Source: Opitutaceae bacterium
GTDB lineage: Bacteria > Verrucomicrobiota > Verrucomicrobiia > Opitutales > Opitutaceae
Assembly: GCA_031272375.1 (NCBI GenBank)
Contig: JAISTY010000194.1
Span: 1 to 8,389 of the forward strand
Direction: 5' to 3'
Length of the DNA: 8,389 nt
The translations under genes and the position numbers were made by a program. Positions within the stretch are counted from its first letter, which is position 1. Each line of letters begins with the position of its first letter. Of this stretch, positions 1 to 7,070 are shown piece by piece. Under the pieces are notes generated by a model. It saw only the letters and a list, made by a program, of their open reading frames with translations, was not told the DNA's origin and did no database searches.

Positions 1-515
1 CGCCGCCGCCCCCCGCGGGCGCCCCCGCCGCCGCCTACCTCTCCCTCGGCTCCAACCTCGGCGACCGCCGCCGCGCCCTCGCCTTCGCCCGCGGACAACT
101 CGCCGCGACGCCGGGCGTCACCCTCGACGCCGCCTCGCCCGTCTATGAGACCGCCCCCCACGGCACCCCCGGCCCGCAGCCCGACTACCTCAACCAGGTC
201 GTGCGCGTCATCACCACCCTCGCCCCCGGCGTCCTCCTCCACCGCTGCCTCGAAATCGAAAACCGCCACGGGCGCGTCCGCCCAAGCCGCCACGCCCCCC
301 GCACCCTCGACATTGACCTCCTCCTCCACGGCGACGCCGTCTGCGACACCCCTTTTCTCACCCTACCCCACCCGCGGATGCGCGAACGCGCCTTCGTGCT
401 CGTCCCCCTCGCCGACATCGCCCCCGGCCTCTCCGTCAACGGCATCCCCGTCGCCCGCCTGCTCCGCGGTCTCGACGTGGAAACCGTCCGCCCCGCCCCC
501 GCGGAAGGCGGGTAA
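1..515 (+). CDS. folK: 2-amino-4-hydroxy-6-hydroxymethyldihydropteridine diphosphokinase (HPPK), 5'-partial
   Basis: HPPK moves pyrophosphate from ATP to 6-hydroxymethyl-7,8-dihydropterin, the step before dihydropteroate synthase in cytoplasmic folate synthesis. The open frame enters from the left edge (first full codon at base 3) and ends with TAA at 513-515. It shows the family's landmarks in order: AYLSLGSNLGD from base 33, YETAPHG then QPDYLNQVV for the pterin pocket, GRVR for ATP contacts, and PRTLDIDLLL near base 300, whose two Asp match the Mg2+ ligands of E. coli HPPK (D95, D97). LPHPRMRERAFVLVPL follows. The domain from base 33 onward is full length at about 160 residues. The 10 residues before it are Pro/Ala-rich and contain no ATG, GTG or TTG, so the start lies outside the window. 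It may be a short tail or a linker from a fused domain. Leucine is almost always CTC (21 of 23). The family call is secure. Confidence 0.95.
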   Translation, partial: PPPPAGAPAAAYLSLGSNLGDRRRALAFARGQLAATPGVTLDAASPVYETAPHGTPGPQPDYLNQVVRVITTLAPGVLLHRCLEIENRHGRVRPSRHAPRTLDIDLLLHGDAVCDTPFLTLPHPRMRERAFVLVPLADIAPGLSVNGIPVARLLRGLDVETVRPAPAEGG

Positions 516-575
516 AAAACACCTTGCCCTCCCGCGCCGCCCTCCTTTCCTCCGCCGCTCACTCAATTCCAAACC

Positions 576-740
576 ATGCAAGAACTCGTCACACTCGAAT
601 GCACTGAAGCCAAAAAAGAGGGCAAGCCGGCCTCCCGCTACCTCACTTGGCGCAACAAGAAAACCGTCACCGAGCGCATTGAGAAAAAGAAATACAACCC
701 CTTCCTCAAGCGCCACACCGTCCACAAGGAAATCAAGTAA
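576..740 (+). CDS. rpmG: 50S ribosomal protein L33
   Basis: A 54-residue basic protein of the large ribosomal subunit, of normal family length. It opens [14 protein letters not shown], has the central [10 protein letters not shown] strand (compare YTTTKNKR in other L33s), then [20 protein letters not shown], which matches the conserved LELKKYDP..RRHV..KE end of the family. Zinc-binding L33 carries four Cys as two CxxC pairs. Here only Cys9 remains: its partner is Ala12 and the second pair is replaced by NPFL, so this is a zinc-free type. There is a small insertion (EGKPAS) after the first strand. No Shine-Dalgarno sequence precedes the ATG (upstream bases are CTCAATTCCAAACC). The gene lies 60 bases after folK on the same strand and is followed by a clear terminator, so it could be the last gene of a folK transcript or have its own promoter. 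Confidence 0.95.
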   Translation: MQELVTLECTEAKKEGKPASRYLTWRNKKTVTERIEKKKYNPFLKRHTVHKEIK

Positions 741-773
741 GCCGACCCCAGCCAACGTCTTCCGCGACAAGCC

Positions 774-801
774 GCCGCCTCCCCGAAGCAGGCGGCTTTT
801 T
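774..801 (+). terminator. Intrinsic terminator after rpmG
   Basis: A perfect 7-bp GC-rich stem pairs GCCGCCT (774-780) with AGGCGGC (790-796) across a 9-base loop, and five T follow directly (797-801). A second register pairs AAGCCGCC (769-776) with GGCGGCTT (791-798). It lies 33 bases past the rpmG stop and only 14 bases before the next ATG at 816. Confidence 0.8.
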
Positions 802-815
802 CATCCGCCCCCGCC

Positions 816-1970
816 ATGTTCTCCAGCGTCCCGAATCCCTTTGAAAACCCGTCCGACGAGCCGCTCGCCGCGCCCACCAACAACGTCACCAAGCGCATCT
901 TCGTCGCCGCGACCCGCATGAACGACGGCAAGACGACCACCTGCCTCGGCCTCTTCGCCGCCCTGCAGTCCTTTTACCCGCGCATCGGCTTCATCAAGCC
1001 CGTCGGCCAGCGCTTCGTCGAGGTGCGCGGTCTCCACGTTGACGAGGACTCCCTCCTGCTCGACACCATCTACAACGTCCGCGTCCCCATCGAAAGCATG
1101 TCGCCCGTGACGATAGACGGCACCTTCACGCGCCGCTACCTCGAGAACCCGGCGCACCTGCTGCCCTCCTTGAAGGACAAAATCTCCCGCGCCTTCGACC
1201 GCGTCTCCTGGGAAAAGGACTTCACCCTCATCGAGGGCACCGGCCACGCCGGCGTCGGCTCCGTCTTCGACCTCTCCAACGCCCACGTCGCCAAACTCCT
1301 CAACGCCCCCGTCGTCATCGTCTGCACCGGCGGCATCGGACGCCCCATGGACGAGCTGGCCCTTAACAAGGCTCTCTTCGACAAAATCGGCGTCCCTGTC
1401 GTCGGTGCCATCCTCAACAAGGTCGAGCCGGACAAACTCGATTTCATCGCCAAATACGCCGGCATCGGCCTCAAACGCCTCGGCATCCCCCTCCTCGGCG
1501 TCCTGCCCGTCATCCCCGCCCTCAACGACCCCAACCTCACCCAAATCGCCGAGGAAATCGAAGGCTCCTGGCTCAACGCCCGCAACGCCGCCCACCAGCG
1601 CGTCCGCCGCGTCGTCGTCGGCGCGACCACCGCCACCAACATCGTTGATTACCTCACCCCGGGCACCCTCATCATCACCCCCGGCGACCGCGACGACATC
1701 ATCCTCGCCGCCCTCTCGACGGCACGCCTCGGCTCCACCATCGCCGGCCTCGTCCTCACCAACAACATCAAGCCCAACCCCAAACTCCTCGACCTCCTCT
1801 CCCAAACCGGCATCCCCCTCGTCCTCGCCAGGGCCGACAGCTACAAGGTCGCCTCGCGCATCAACGCGATGACCGTGAAAACGCAGCCGCAGGACACCGA
1901 CAAGGTGCCGCTGATCAAAAACCTCGTCACCCAGCACCTCGCCCTGCCGGCGTTGCTGAAAAAACTCTGA
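816..1970 (+). CDS. Free-standing phosphotransacetylase-N-like P-loop/DRTGG domain protein
   Basis: A 384-residue cytoplasmic protein of unknown role, related to the N-terminal (dethiobiotin-synthetase-like, AAA_26) plus DRTGG regions of long phosphotransacetylases (Pta). Residues about 26-250 form the P-loop part: KRIFVAATRMNDGKTTT (26-42) is a BioD-like deviant Walker A with Lys39, followed by IGFIKPVGQRF (58-68), IEGTGHAGVGSV (139-150) and VVIVCTGGIGRPMDELALN (166-184). Residues about 265-350 match DRTGG: PGTLIITPGDRDDIILAAL (282-300), GLVLTNNIKPNPKLLDLL (311-328) and GIPLVLARADSYKVASRI (332-349). The C-terminus ends about 35 residues later, so the Pta acetyltransferase domain is absent; this is not Pta. 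The start at 816 is the only one that keeps the strand before the P-loop; the next ATG (918-920) lies inside it. No Shine-Dalgarno is seen. ATP binding or a regulatory sensor role is inference. The domain call is firm, the function open. Confidence 0.85.
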   Translation: MFSSVPNPFENPSDEPLAAPTNNVTKRIFVAATRMNDGKTTTCLGLFAALQSFYPRIGFIKPVGQRFVEVRGLHVDEDSLLLDTIYNVRVPIESMSPVTIDGTFTRRYLENPAHLLPSLKDKISRAFDRVSWEKDFTLIEGTGHAGVGSVFDLSNAHVAKLLNAPVVIVCTGGIGRPMDELALNKALFDKIGVPVVGAILNKVEPDKLDFIAKYAGIGLKRLGIPLLGVLPVIPALNDPNLTQIAEEIEGSWLNARNAAHQRVRRVVVGATTATNIVDYLTPGTLIITPGDRDDIILAALSTARLGSTIAGLVLTNNIKPNPKLLDLLSQTGIPLVLARADSYKVASRINAMTVKTQPQDTDKVPLIKNLVTQHLALPALLKKL

Positions 1971-1988
1971 CGCCCCCCGGCGGCGTCA
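1959..1988 (-). terminator. Hairpin terminator of the DUF3108 gene, containing both convergent stop codons
   Basis: TGACGCC (1968-1974) and GGCGTCA (1982-1988) form a perfect 7-bp stem with a 7-base loop. Read on the minus strand, the stem is followed by GAG and then six T (the A run at 1959-1964), a usable intrinsic terminator for the minus-strand unit. On the plus strand no T tract follows. The outermost three bases of each arm are the TGA stop codons of the two converging genes. Confidence 0.65.
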
Positions 1989-2765
1989 CCCCGCGGGCGC
2001 GGTTTCAAGATGGGCCTCGGAAAGCGTGCCGATCGCCGTGCCGTATTTGAGCTTTATCTCAAAACGCAGCGGCAGGCGCAGGGCGTCGTCGGAAACCCAC
2101 ACCTTGATGTGCCCGCCGCGCCGGAAAAGCCCCCGCGGCTTGCCGCGCATCGCCGGCTGCACAAGGACGGTCTCGCGCGGCCCTTCGGGCGTCATGAGAA
2201 TCTGCCGGCAAACGGCGGAAATCGTGAGCGCGTAAAGGTCGTCGTCGAAAATGACGGATAACTCGCGGCTCCCGCCGGGCGGCAGCGGACGCCCGCGCGT
2301 CTGAATGAGCGCGGTGATGAAATCCAGCAAAGGCTCGTCGGCGGGAAGGGCTATGGTCTTGGCCTCCGGCTTCGCCGAATCGGTGTAAGTCGCCTCGCCT
2401 TTCTCATGGTCGGCGACAAGCCGTGTCTCCGCCCGCTTTCCCCCGGCGCCGGTCCGGTTGGTGATGGAGAGGAGCCTCCCGGTGCCGGCGTCCATGAGCG
2501 CCTCGGCGGAACCGTCGAAGGCGTAAAGGACGCGGGCCGCCCCGGCCGTCGCCCCTTTTGTGGTGACACGAAGGACGCGGACGCCCCCAAGCGTCTCCTC
2601 CGCCGCCGTGATCTCAACGGAGGCCGCCTTGCGGAACGGCCCCCAGGAAATGACGTAGGAAAGCCGCTCCCCCGGACGGAGCGGCGGCACAAAGTCGGCG
2701 GCGGCGGAAAGCGGCGTCATGGCGGCGAGCGCGAGAAACACGAGGACGGCGGGTTGTCGTTTCAT
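1986..2765 (-). CDS. Secreted DUF3108 domain protein
   Basis: A 259-residue exported protein of unknown function. Residues 1-23 are a signal peptide: MKRQ, a hydrophobic run VLVFLALAAMTPL, and a likely Ala-x-Ala cleavage before DFVPPLRPGE. The mature part follows the DUF3108 pattern: PGERLSYVISWG (31-42) near the start, a D-x-x-TGRLL turn in the middle, a DEPLLDFITALIQTRGRPLPPG segment where relatives have the 'D.lS.ly.lR...l.pG' motif, then YALTISAVCRQILMTPEGP and, near the C-terminus, HIKVWVSDDALRLPLRFEIK, the family's most recognisable stretch (IWLSDD.rriP). No lipobox Cys is seen at the cleavage site, so it is probably periplasmic. Its ATG overlaps the stop of the upstream AI-2E gene (ATGA), so translation is probably coupled. 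Relatives are often annotated only as DUF3108; no ligand or enzyme activity can be claimed. Confidence 0.8.
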   Translation of the reverse strand: MKRQPAVLVFLALAAMTPLSAAADFVPPLRPGERLSYVISWGPFRKAASVEITAAEETLGGVRVLRVTTKGATAGAARVLYAFDGSAEALMDAGTGRLLSITNRTGAGGKRAETRLVADHEKGEATYTDSAKPEAKTIALPADEPLLDFITALIQTRGRPLPPGGSRELSVIFDDDLYALTISAVCRQILMTPEGPRETVLVQPAMRGKPRGLFRRGGHIKVWVSDDALRLPLRFEIKLKYGTAIGTLSEAHLETAPAG

Positions 2766-3970
2766 CGCCGCGGGGAGGTTTCGGACGGCGCCGTCCCGGC
2801 CGCGACGGCACGGTCAGCCGGGGCGCCGGAAACCGCGGCGCGCTGCCGGACGAGGCGCCAGACGGTGACGAAGAACGCGGTCAGCGGAATCGCCAGCACG
2901 ACGCCGAGGAGGTTGTTGAAGGCGGTTCCCCAGAAGAAAACCGCGATGATGATGACCAGCGGATGCAGGCCGGTGCTCCCGCCCATGATGCGCGGGGTGA
3001 CGAACCAGCCGTCGAGCGCCTGCACAAGCGCGAAGGCCCCAATGACGGGCAGCATCACGGACAAGCCGCCGCCGGGCTGGAAGAACGCGAGCGGCACGAT
3101 GACGCAGAACCCGACGGTCGAGCCGAGATAGGGGACGATGTTCGCAAGCCCGATGGCGAGACCGATGAACAGCCCGAACTTCAGACCGACACAGGTGAAG
3201 GCCAGCCCGTAGAGCGCGCCGACAAGCATGCAGACAAGGAGCTGCCCGCGAAAAAACGCCACGACGATGGCGACAAATTCCCCCGCGAGAAAAAGGGCGG
3301 TGTCGCGCCACGCGGGCCGCAGGTGGACAAGCTGCCCGCGCAGGTTGTCGAGAAGGTTGCGCCGCAGCAGGAGAAAGAAAAAGAGATAGACGGGAACGAG
3401 GGCCGCATGGGCGACAAAGCCGGCCGCGCGGAGGGCGCCGCCGCCGGCGGTTCCGAGCGTCGGCATGAGGCCGGCGAGCGCGGGCTGGAGGCCGGAGCGC
3501 GCGCTCGCGAGGAGGTTGTCGAAAAGCTGCCGCACCCTGGCGTCCTCCAGATGCCGCCGCGCGAACTCCACCCATTGCGGAAGGTGCCCGCGGACATAGC
3601 CGGCGGTCTTGCCGGCAAGGTCGGGCAGGAACGCCGCGAAATCCAAGACCTCGGAAACCAGCGGCGGAATCAGCAGGAAAAGGACGCCGGCGACGGCCAC
3701 GGCGAAGAGCGCGTAGAGAATGACAACGGCAAGCGGGCGGTTGAGCCGGAGCCGCGTCTCAAGAAGGTCCACGAGCGGGCGCAGGATGAGGGCGATGATG
3801 CCCGCCACGGCAAGCGGCCAGATGACGCCGGAAAAATGCGAGAGCAGCCGCGAAAAGAGGACGAAGGCCGCGATGAAAAGCGCGGCGACAAGCGCGAGGG
3901 ACAGAAAGCCTGTGGCGAAGGCGGCAAGCCGCCTCTGGGACGGGGAGAGAAAGGGTTGCGGTTCCGGCAT
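2762..3970 (-). CDS. AI-2E family (PerM-like) transporter
   Basis: A 402-residue polytopic inner-membrane protein of the AI-2E/PerM exporter family. Members have been linked to AI-2 export or Na+/H+ exchange, but most substrates are unknown. Hydrophobic segments appear near residues 17-39, 46-64, 78-103, 181-202, 228-258, 262-297, 302-322 and 337-372, giving the usual roughly eight-span layout with a long soluble stretch at 104-180. Family motifs are GLANIVPYLGS (274-284), DGWFVTPRIMGG (320-331), LHPLVIIIAVFFWG (335-348) and GVVLAIPLTA (356-365). The frame stays open upstream to 4111, but those 47 residues are basic, lack family character and would overlap the 5' end of uvrA, so I chose the ATG at 3970 just before MPEPQPFLSPSQRR. 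No Shine-Dalgarno is seen. The last 25 residues form an Ala/Pro-rich polar tail. It is the first gene of a two-gene unit with the DUF3108 protein and diverges from uvrA. Confidence 0.9.
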   Translation of the reverse strand: MPEPQPFLSPSQRRLAAFATGFLSLALVAALFIAAFVLFSRLLSHFSGVIWPLAVAGIIALILRPLVDLLETRLRLNRPLAVVILYALFAVAVAGVLFLLIPPLVSEVLDFAAFLPDLAGKTAGYVRGHLPQWVEFARRHLEDARVRQLFDNLLASARSGLQPALAGLMPTLGTAGGGALRAAGFVAHAALVPVYLFFFLLLRRNLLDNLRGQLVHLRPAWRDTALFLAGEFVAIVVAFFRGQLLVCMLVGALYGLAFTCVGLKFGLFIGLAIGLANIVPYLGSTVGFCVIVPLAFFQPGGGLSVMLPVIGAFALVQALDGWFVTPRIMGGSTGLHPLVIIIAVFFWGTAFNNLLGVVLAIPLTAFFVTVWRLVRQRAAVSGAPADRAVAAGTAPSETSPRR

Positions 3971-4091
3971 GGCGGAAAAGGAAACCGAACCGGCGGAAAC
4001 TGGAACGATGAAATTCCCCTCCCGGAAAGCCACCCGCCGCGCCCGTTGATAATCCTTTGCAAGCGGCGGCTTGTCGTGGATTTTCCGACGG
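3971..4091. other. Divergent spacer between the AI-2E gene and uvrA
   Basis: These 121 bases must carry the promoters of both genes if both starts are right. I see a lone GATAAT (4048-4053), 38 bases before the uvrA ATG, with no convincing -35 partner, and no inverted repeat resembling a known LexA box (no CTGT-N8-ACAG and no GAAC/GTTC pair). SOS control of uvrA is therefore not supported by the sequence. Confidence 0.4.
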
Positions 4092-7022
4092 ATGGAACGC
4101 CCGGCGCACATTCACGTGAAGGGGGCGCGGGAGCACAACCTGCGCAACCTCGAGCTGCGCATCCCAAGGGGGAAATTGGTCGTCGTCACGGGACCGTCCG
4201 GCTCGGGCAAGTCGTCCCTGGCCTTCGACACGATTTACGCCGAGGGCCACCGGAAATACATGGAGTCCCTCTCGACGCGGGCGCGGCAGGAACTGGAGCG
4301 GTTGAGAAAACCCGACGTTGATTTCATCCACGGTCTCTCGCCGGTGCTCGCCATCGAACAACGGACGGGCGGGCCGGCGCCGCGCTCAACCGTCGCCACG
4401 GTGACGGAGCTGGCGGATTACGCGGCGCTGCTGTGGACGCTCGCGGGCGAGCAGCGGTGCCCCGATGACGGCGGCAGGGTGTCGCGCCGCTCGCTGGACG
4501 AGAACGTGGACCTCGTCCTCCGCGAGGCGGACGGACGGCGGGCGATGGTGCTGGCCCCGCTGGGCCGGCTGACGGCGGCGGCCCTGCGGGAGGAGCTGCC
4601 AAGGCTGCGCCAACGGGGCTTCCAACGGGTGCGGATTGACGGCGTCGCGCGGAACCTGGACGAACCGGACGCCGCGCCGTCCCGCGCGGGCGCCGCGCGC
4701 CTGGAACTGGTGGTGGACCGGATCGTGGCGGGCGCGGGGCAGCGAAGCCGGCTGGCGGACTCGCTGGAGCTGGCGTTCCGCGAAGGGCGGGACCGCGCGA
4801 TCGTCCTCGTGGAGGAGCCGCCGAAAAAACCGGGGGCCGGCGCCGCCGCGTCCTCCGGCTGGAGGGAGATCGCGTTGAGCCAGGCCTTGTCATGCGAGGT
4901 GTGCGGCACTGTCTTCGAGGCGCTGTCGGCGCGGGATTTCTCCTTCAACCACTCGCGGGGCGCCTGCCCCGAATGCGGCGGGCTGGGGAAGACGCGGGTG
5001 TTTCTGCCGGAACTGCTGGTGCCGGACACGGGAAAGTCGGTGCGCGAGGGCGCGGTGAAGGCGTGGCGGCTGGGCGGCAAAAGCCTCATCATCCGCCACA
5101 ACGCGCTGCTGAAACAGCTGGCGGAGCAGCTGCCGTTCGACGCGGAGACCCCGTGGCGGGAGCTGCCGGAAAGCGCGCGCGCGGTGATTTTGCGCGGCGG
5201 CGGGGAACGCCTGTTCCGCTTCAAACTGCGGCGGATGCGGGAGCCAAAATCCATGCCGTTCCCAGGCGTCATCGCGGATCTTGAGAAAAGTTTCCGCGAG
5301 ACGGACAGCGAGGGCTTCCGCGCGCGCCTGATGACCTACATGATGGCGGGCGTCTGCCCGGCCTGCCGCGGCGGACGGCTCAACGCGCGGAGCGCGGCGG
5401 CGCGCCTCGGCGGGATTTCCTTCGTGGATTTTCTCGGAATGGACGTCCGCGCGGCGCTGGAATGGACGCGGGGCGCCGCGAACGCCCCCGCCTCACGGAA
5501 AACCGCGGACCCCGGCGCCGCCGCCGAGGTGATGCGCGGGCTGGAGCAACGCCTGCGTTTCCTCGACGAAACCGGTCTCGGCTACCTGACCCTCGACCGC
5601 GATTGCGAGACCCTGTCCGGCGGCGAGGCGCAGCGGGTGCGCCTCGCGACACAGCTGGGCATGGGGCTGACCGGCGTCATTTACGTCCTGGACGAGCCGA
5701 GCGTCGGTCTGCATCCGAGCGACAACGCGAAACTGCTGGAGAAACTGAAGGAACTGCGCGACACGGGGAACACCGTGCTGGTCGTCGAGCACGACGGCGA
5801 AACGATGCGGGCGGCGGACGAAATCATCGAGCTGGGGCCGGGGGCGGGCGGCGAGGGCGGCGGCCTGCTGTTCCAGGGAACGCCGCGGGAGCTGGCGCGC
5901 GGGGACACAAGCACGGGGCTGTATTTGTCGGGCCGCCTCCGTATCGGGCGGACGGAGGAAACCGGCGGCGGCGCGGGGCGGTCATCCGCCGGCGACGGGC
6001 GTTTCCTGCGGGTGCTCGGCGCGTCGGAGCACAATTTGCGCGACGTCAGCGCGGGCTTCCCCGTCGGCGCGCTCACCTGCGTGACGGGCGTCTCCGGCTC
6101 GGGGAAGAGCACCTTGGTGAACGACGTCCTGGCGGCGGCGGCGGCAAGGCGGCTGAACCGCGCGAAAACCCTTCCGGGGGCGCACCGGCGCGTGGAGGGG
6201 CTGGAGTTCTTTGAAAGGCTCGTGCGGGTTGATCAGTCGCCCATCGGCCGAAGCCCGCGCTCCAACCCGGCGACCTTCACGGGACTGATGGACGTGCTGC
6301 GGGATTTGTTCGCGAAACTGCCCTTGGCAAAGGCGCGCGGCTACAAGGCGGGGCGCTTCTCGTTCAACATGCGCGGCGGACGTTGCGAAAAATGCCAGGG
6401 CGACGGGGAGATTACTATGGACATGCTGTTCATGGCGGACGCCCGCGCGGTCTGTCCGAGCTGCGAGGGACGGCGTTTCAACCGCGAGACGCTGGACGTG
6501 CTCTTTCACGGGCGCTCCATCGCGGACATCCTTGAGATGCGCGTCCGCGAGGCGGCGCGGCTCCTCGCGAACATCCCCCGCGCGGTGGAGAAATTGGGAA
6601 CGCTTGAGGCGGTGGGGCTGGGCTACCTGGCGCTGGGACAGTCGGCGGCGACCCTGTCGGGCGGCGAGGCGCAGCGCATGAAGCTGTCACTTGAGCTGGG
6701 CCGCCGGCAGCGCGGGGGGACTCTTTACATCTTGGACGAGCCGACGACGGGGCTGCACTGGACGGACATCCAGCATCTGATGAACCTGCTCTTCCGCCTG
6801 CGCGCCGCGGGGAACACCCTCATTGTCATCGAGCACAACCCGGACGTGATCCACCTGGCCGACTGGATTGTGGATCTCGGACCGGGCGGCGGACGCGAGG
6901 GCGGACGGGTCGTCTATGAGGGACCCCGCGACGGGCTTGAGCGCGCGCCGGGAAGCCTGACGGGGAGCGCGATGGCCGCGTGGAGGCGGGAAATGGAAAC
7001 AGCGGAGCGGGCGCGCGCGTGA
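4092..7022 (+). CDS. uvrA: Excinuclease ABC subunit A, divergent form
   Basis: UvrA is the dimeric ATPase that finds bulky DNA lesions and loads UvrB in nucleotide excision repair. This 976-residue protein has the full two-ATPase layout: Walker A1 GPSGSGKSS (34-42), zinc cluster C268/C271...C292/C295 around [13 protein letters not shown], a further CPAC pair at 422-425, signature [11 protein letters not shown] (508-518), Walker B1 [10 protein letters not shown] (532-541), Walker A2 GVSGSGKST (666-674), zinc cluster C765/C768...C788/C791, signature [11 protein letters not shown] (855-865) and Walker B2 [10 protein letters not shown] (880-889). Length is close to the usual 940. Three spots are unusual: the UvrB-contact segment lacks the KGEH/KGEY element of E. 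coli-type UvrA, STVGT is STVAT (99-103), and SAYARQF is STRARQE (61-67). It could be the main repair UvrA of a divergent lineage or a second paralogue. I chose ATG 4092, giving [19 protein letters not shown]; a TTG at 4071 adds seven unmatched residues. Codon use is CTG/G-ending, unlike folK. Confidence 0.93.
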   Translation: MERPAHIHVKGAREHNLRNLELRIPRGKLVVVTGPSGSGKSSLAFDTIYAEGHRKYMESLSTRARQELERLRKPDVDFIHGLSPVLAIEQRTGGPAPRSTVATVTELADYAALLWTLAGEQRCPDDGGRVSRRSLDENVDLVLREADGRRAMVLAPLGRLTAAALREELPRLRQRGFQRVRIDGVARNLDEPDAAPSRAGAARLELVVDRIVAGAGQRSRLADSLELAFREGRDRAIVLVEEPPKKPGAGAAASSGWREIALSQALSCEVCGTVFEALSARDFSFNHSRGACPECGGLGKTRVFLPELLVPDTGKSVREGAVKAWRLGGKSLIIRHNALLKQLAEQLPFDAETPWRELPESARAVILRGGGERLFRFKLRRMREPKSMPFPGVIADLEKSFRETDSEGFRARLMTYMMAGVCPACRGGRLNARSAAARLGGISFVDFLGMDVRAALEWTRGAANAPASRKTADPGAAAEVMRGLEQRLRFLDETGLGYLTLDRDCETLSGGEAQRVRLATQLGMGLTGVIYVLDEPSVGLHPSDNAKLLEKLKELRDTGNTVLVVEHDGETMRAADEIIELGPGAGGEGGGLLFQGTPRELARGDTSTGLYLSGRLRIGRTEETGGGAGRSSAGDGRFLRVLGASEHNLRDVSAGFPVGALTCVTGVSGSGKSTLVNDVLAAAAARRLNRAKTLPGAHRRVEGLEFFERLVRVDQSPIGRSPRSNPATFTGLMDVLRDLFAKLPLAKARGYKAGRFSFNMRGGRCEKCQGDGEITMDMLFMADARAVCPSCEGRRFNRETLDVLFHGRSIADILEMRVREAARLLANIPRAVEKLGTLEAVGLGYLALGQSAATLSGGEAQRMKLSLELGRRQRGGTLYILDEPTTGLHWTDIQHLMNLLFRLRAAGNTLIVIEHNPDVIHLADWIVDLGPGGGREGGRVVYEGPRDGLERAPGSLTGSAMAAWRREMETAERARA

Positions 7023-7030
7023 CCGCCGCG

Positions 7031-7047
7031 GGCGCGGATGCCGCGCC
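7031..7047. terminator. GC hairpin between convergent uvrA and HNH genes
   Basis: GGCGCGG (7031-7037) and CCGCGCC (7041-7047) form a perfect all-GC 7-bp stem around the three-base loop ATG. It sits in the 48-base spacer between two convergent stop codons, where a shared terminator is expected. Neither strand has a T tract directly after the stem, so it would have to work without one or only as a 3'-end barrier. In such GC-rich DNA a chance stem is possible. Confidence 0.35.
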
Positions 7048-7070
7048 GGGAAAACAAGGGCGCGTCCCGT

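Noticed and set aside
145..921. 258-codon plus-strand frame across folK, rpmG and the next start
   Set aside because: It reads Ser/Pro/Ala-rich noise in a shifted frame and crosses two recognised genes and a terminator.
801..1937. Long minus-strand open frame (378 codons) opposite the Pta-N-like gene
   Set aside because: Its product is a monotonous Gly/Asp/Glu/Val string with no domain, the usual mirror of a GC-rich gene with C-ending codons. The plus-strand gene has clear motifs.
4002..4017. GGAA...TTCC inverted repeat as an operator or SOS box
   Set aside because: The arms are only four bases and the pattern does not match a LexA box I know.
4025..4053. Possible sigma-70 promoter for uvrA with GATAAT as -10
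   Set aside because: There is no recognisable -35 at 16-18 bases, and one hexamer alone is weak evidence.
3971..4111. 47-residue extension of the AI-2E protein
   Set aside because: It would overlap the uvrA start and lacks the hydrophobic character of the family; the later ATG gives the normal N-terminus.
2963..4321. 452-codon plus-strand frame opposite the AI-2E gene and running into uvrA
   Set aside because: The product is a charged low-complexity string with no family resemblance, overlapping two genes with strong motifs.
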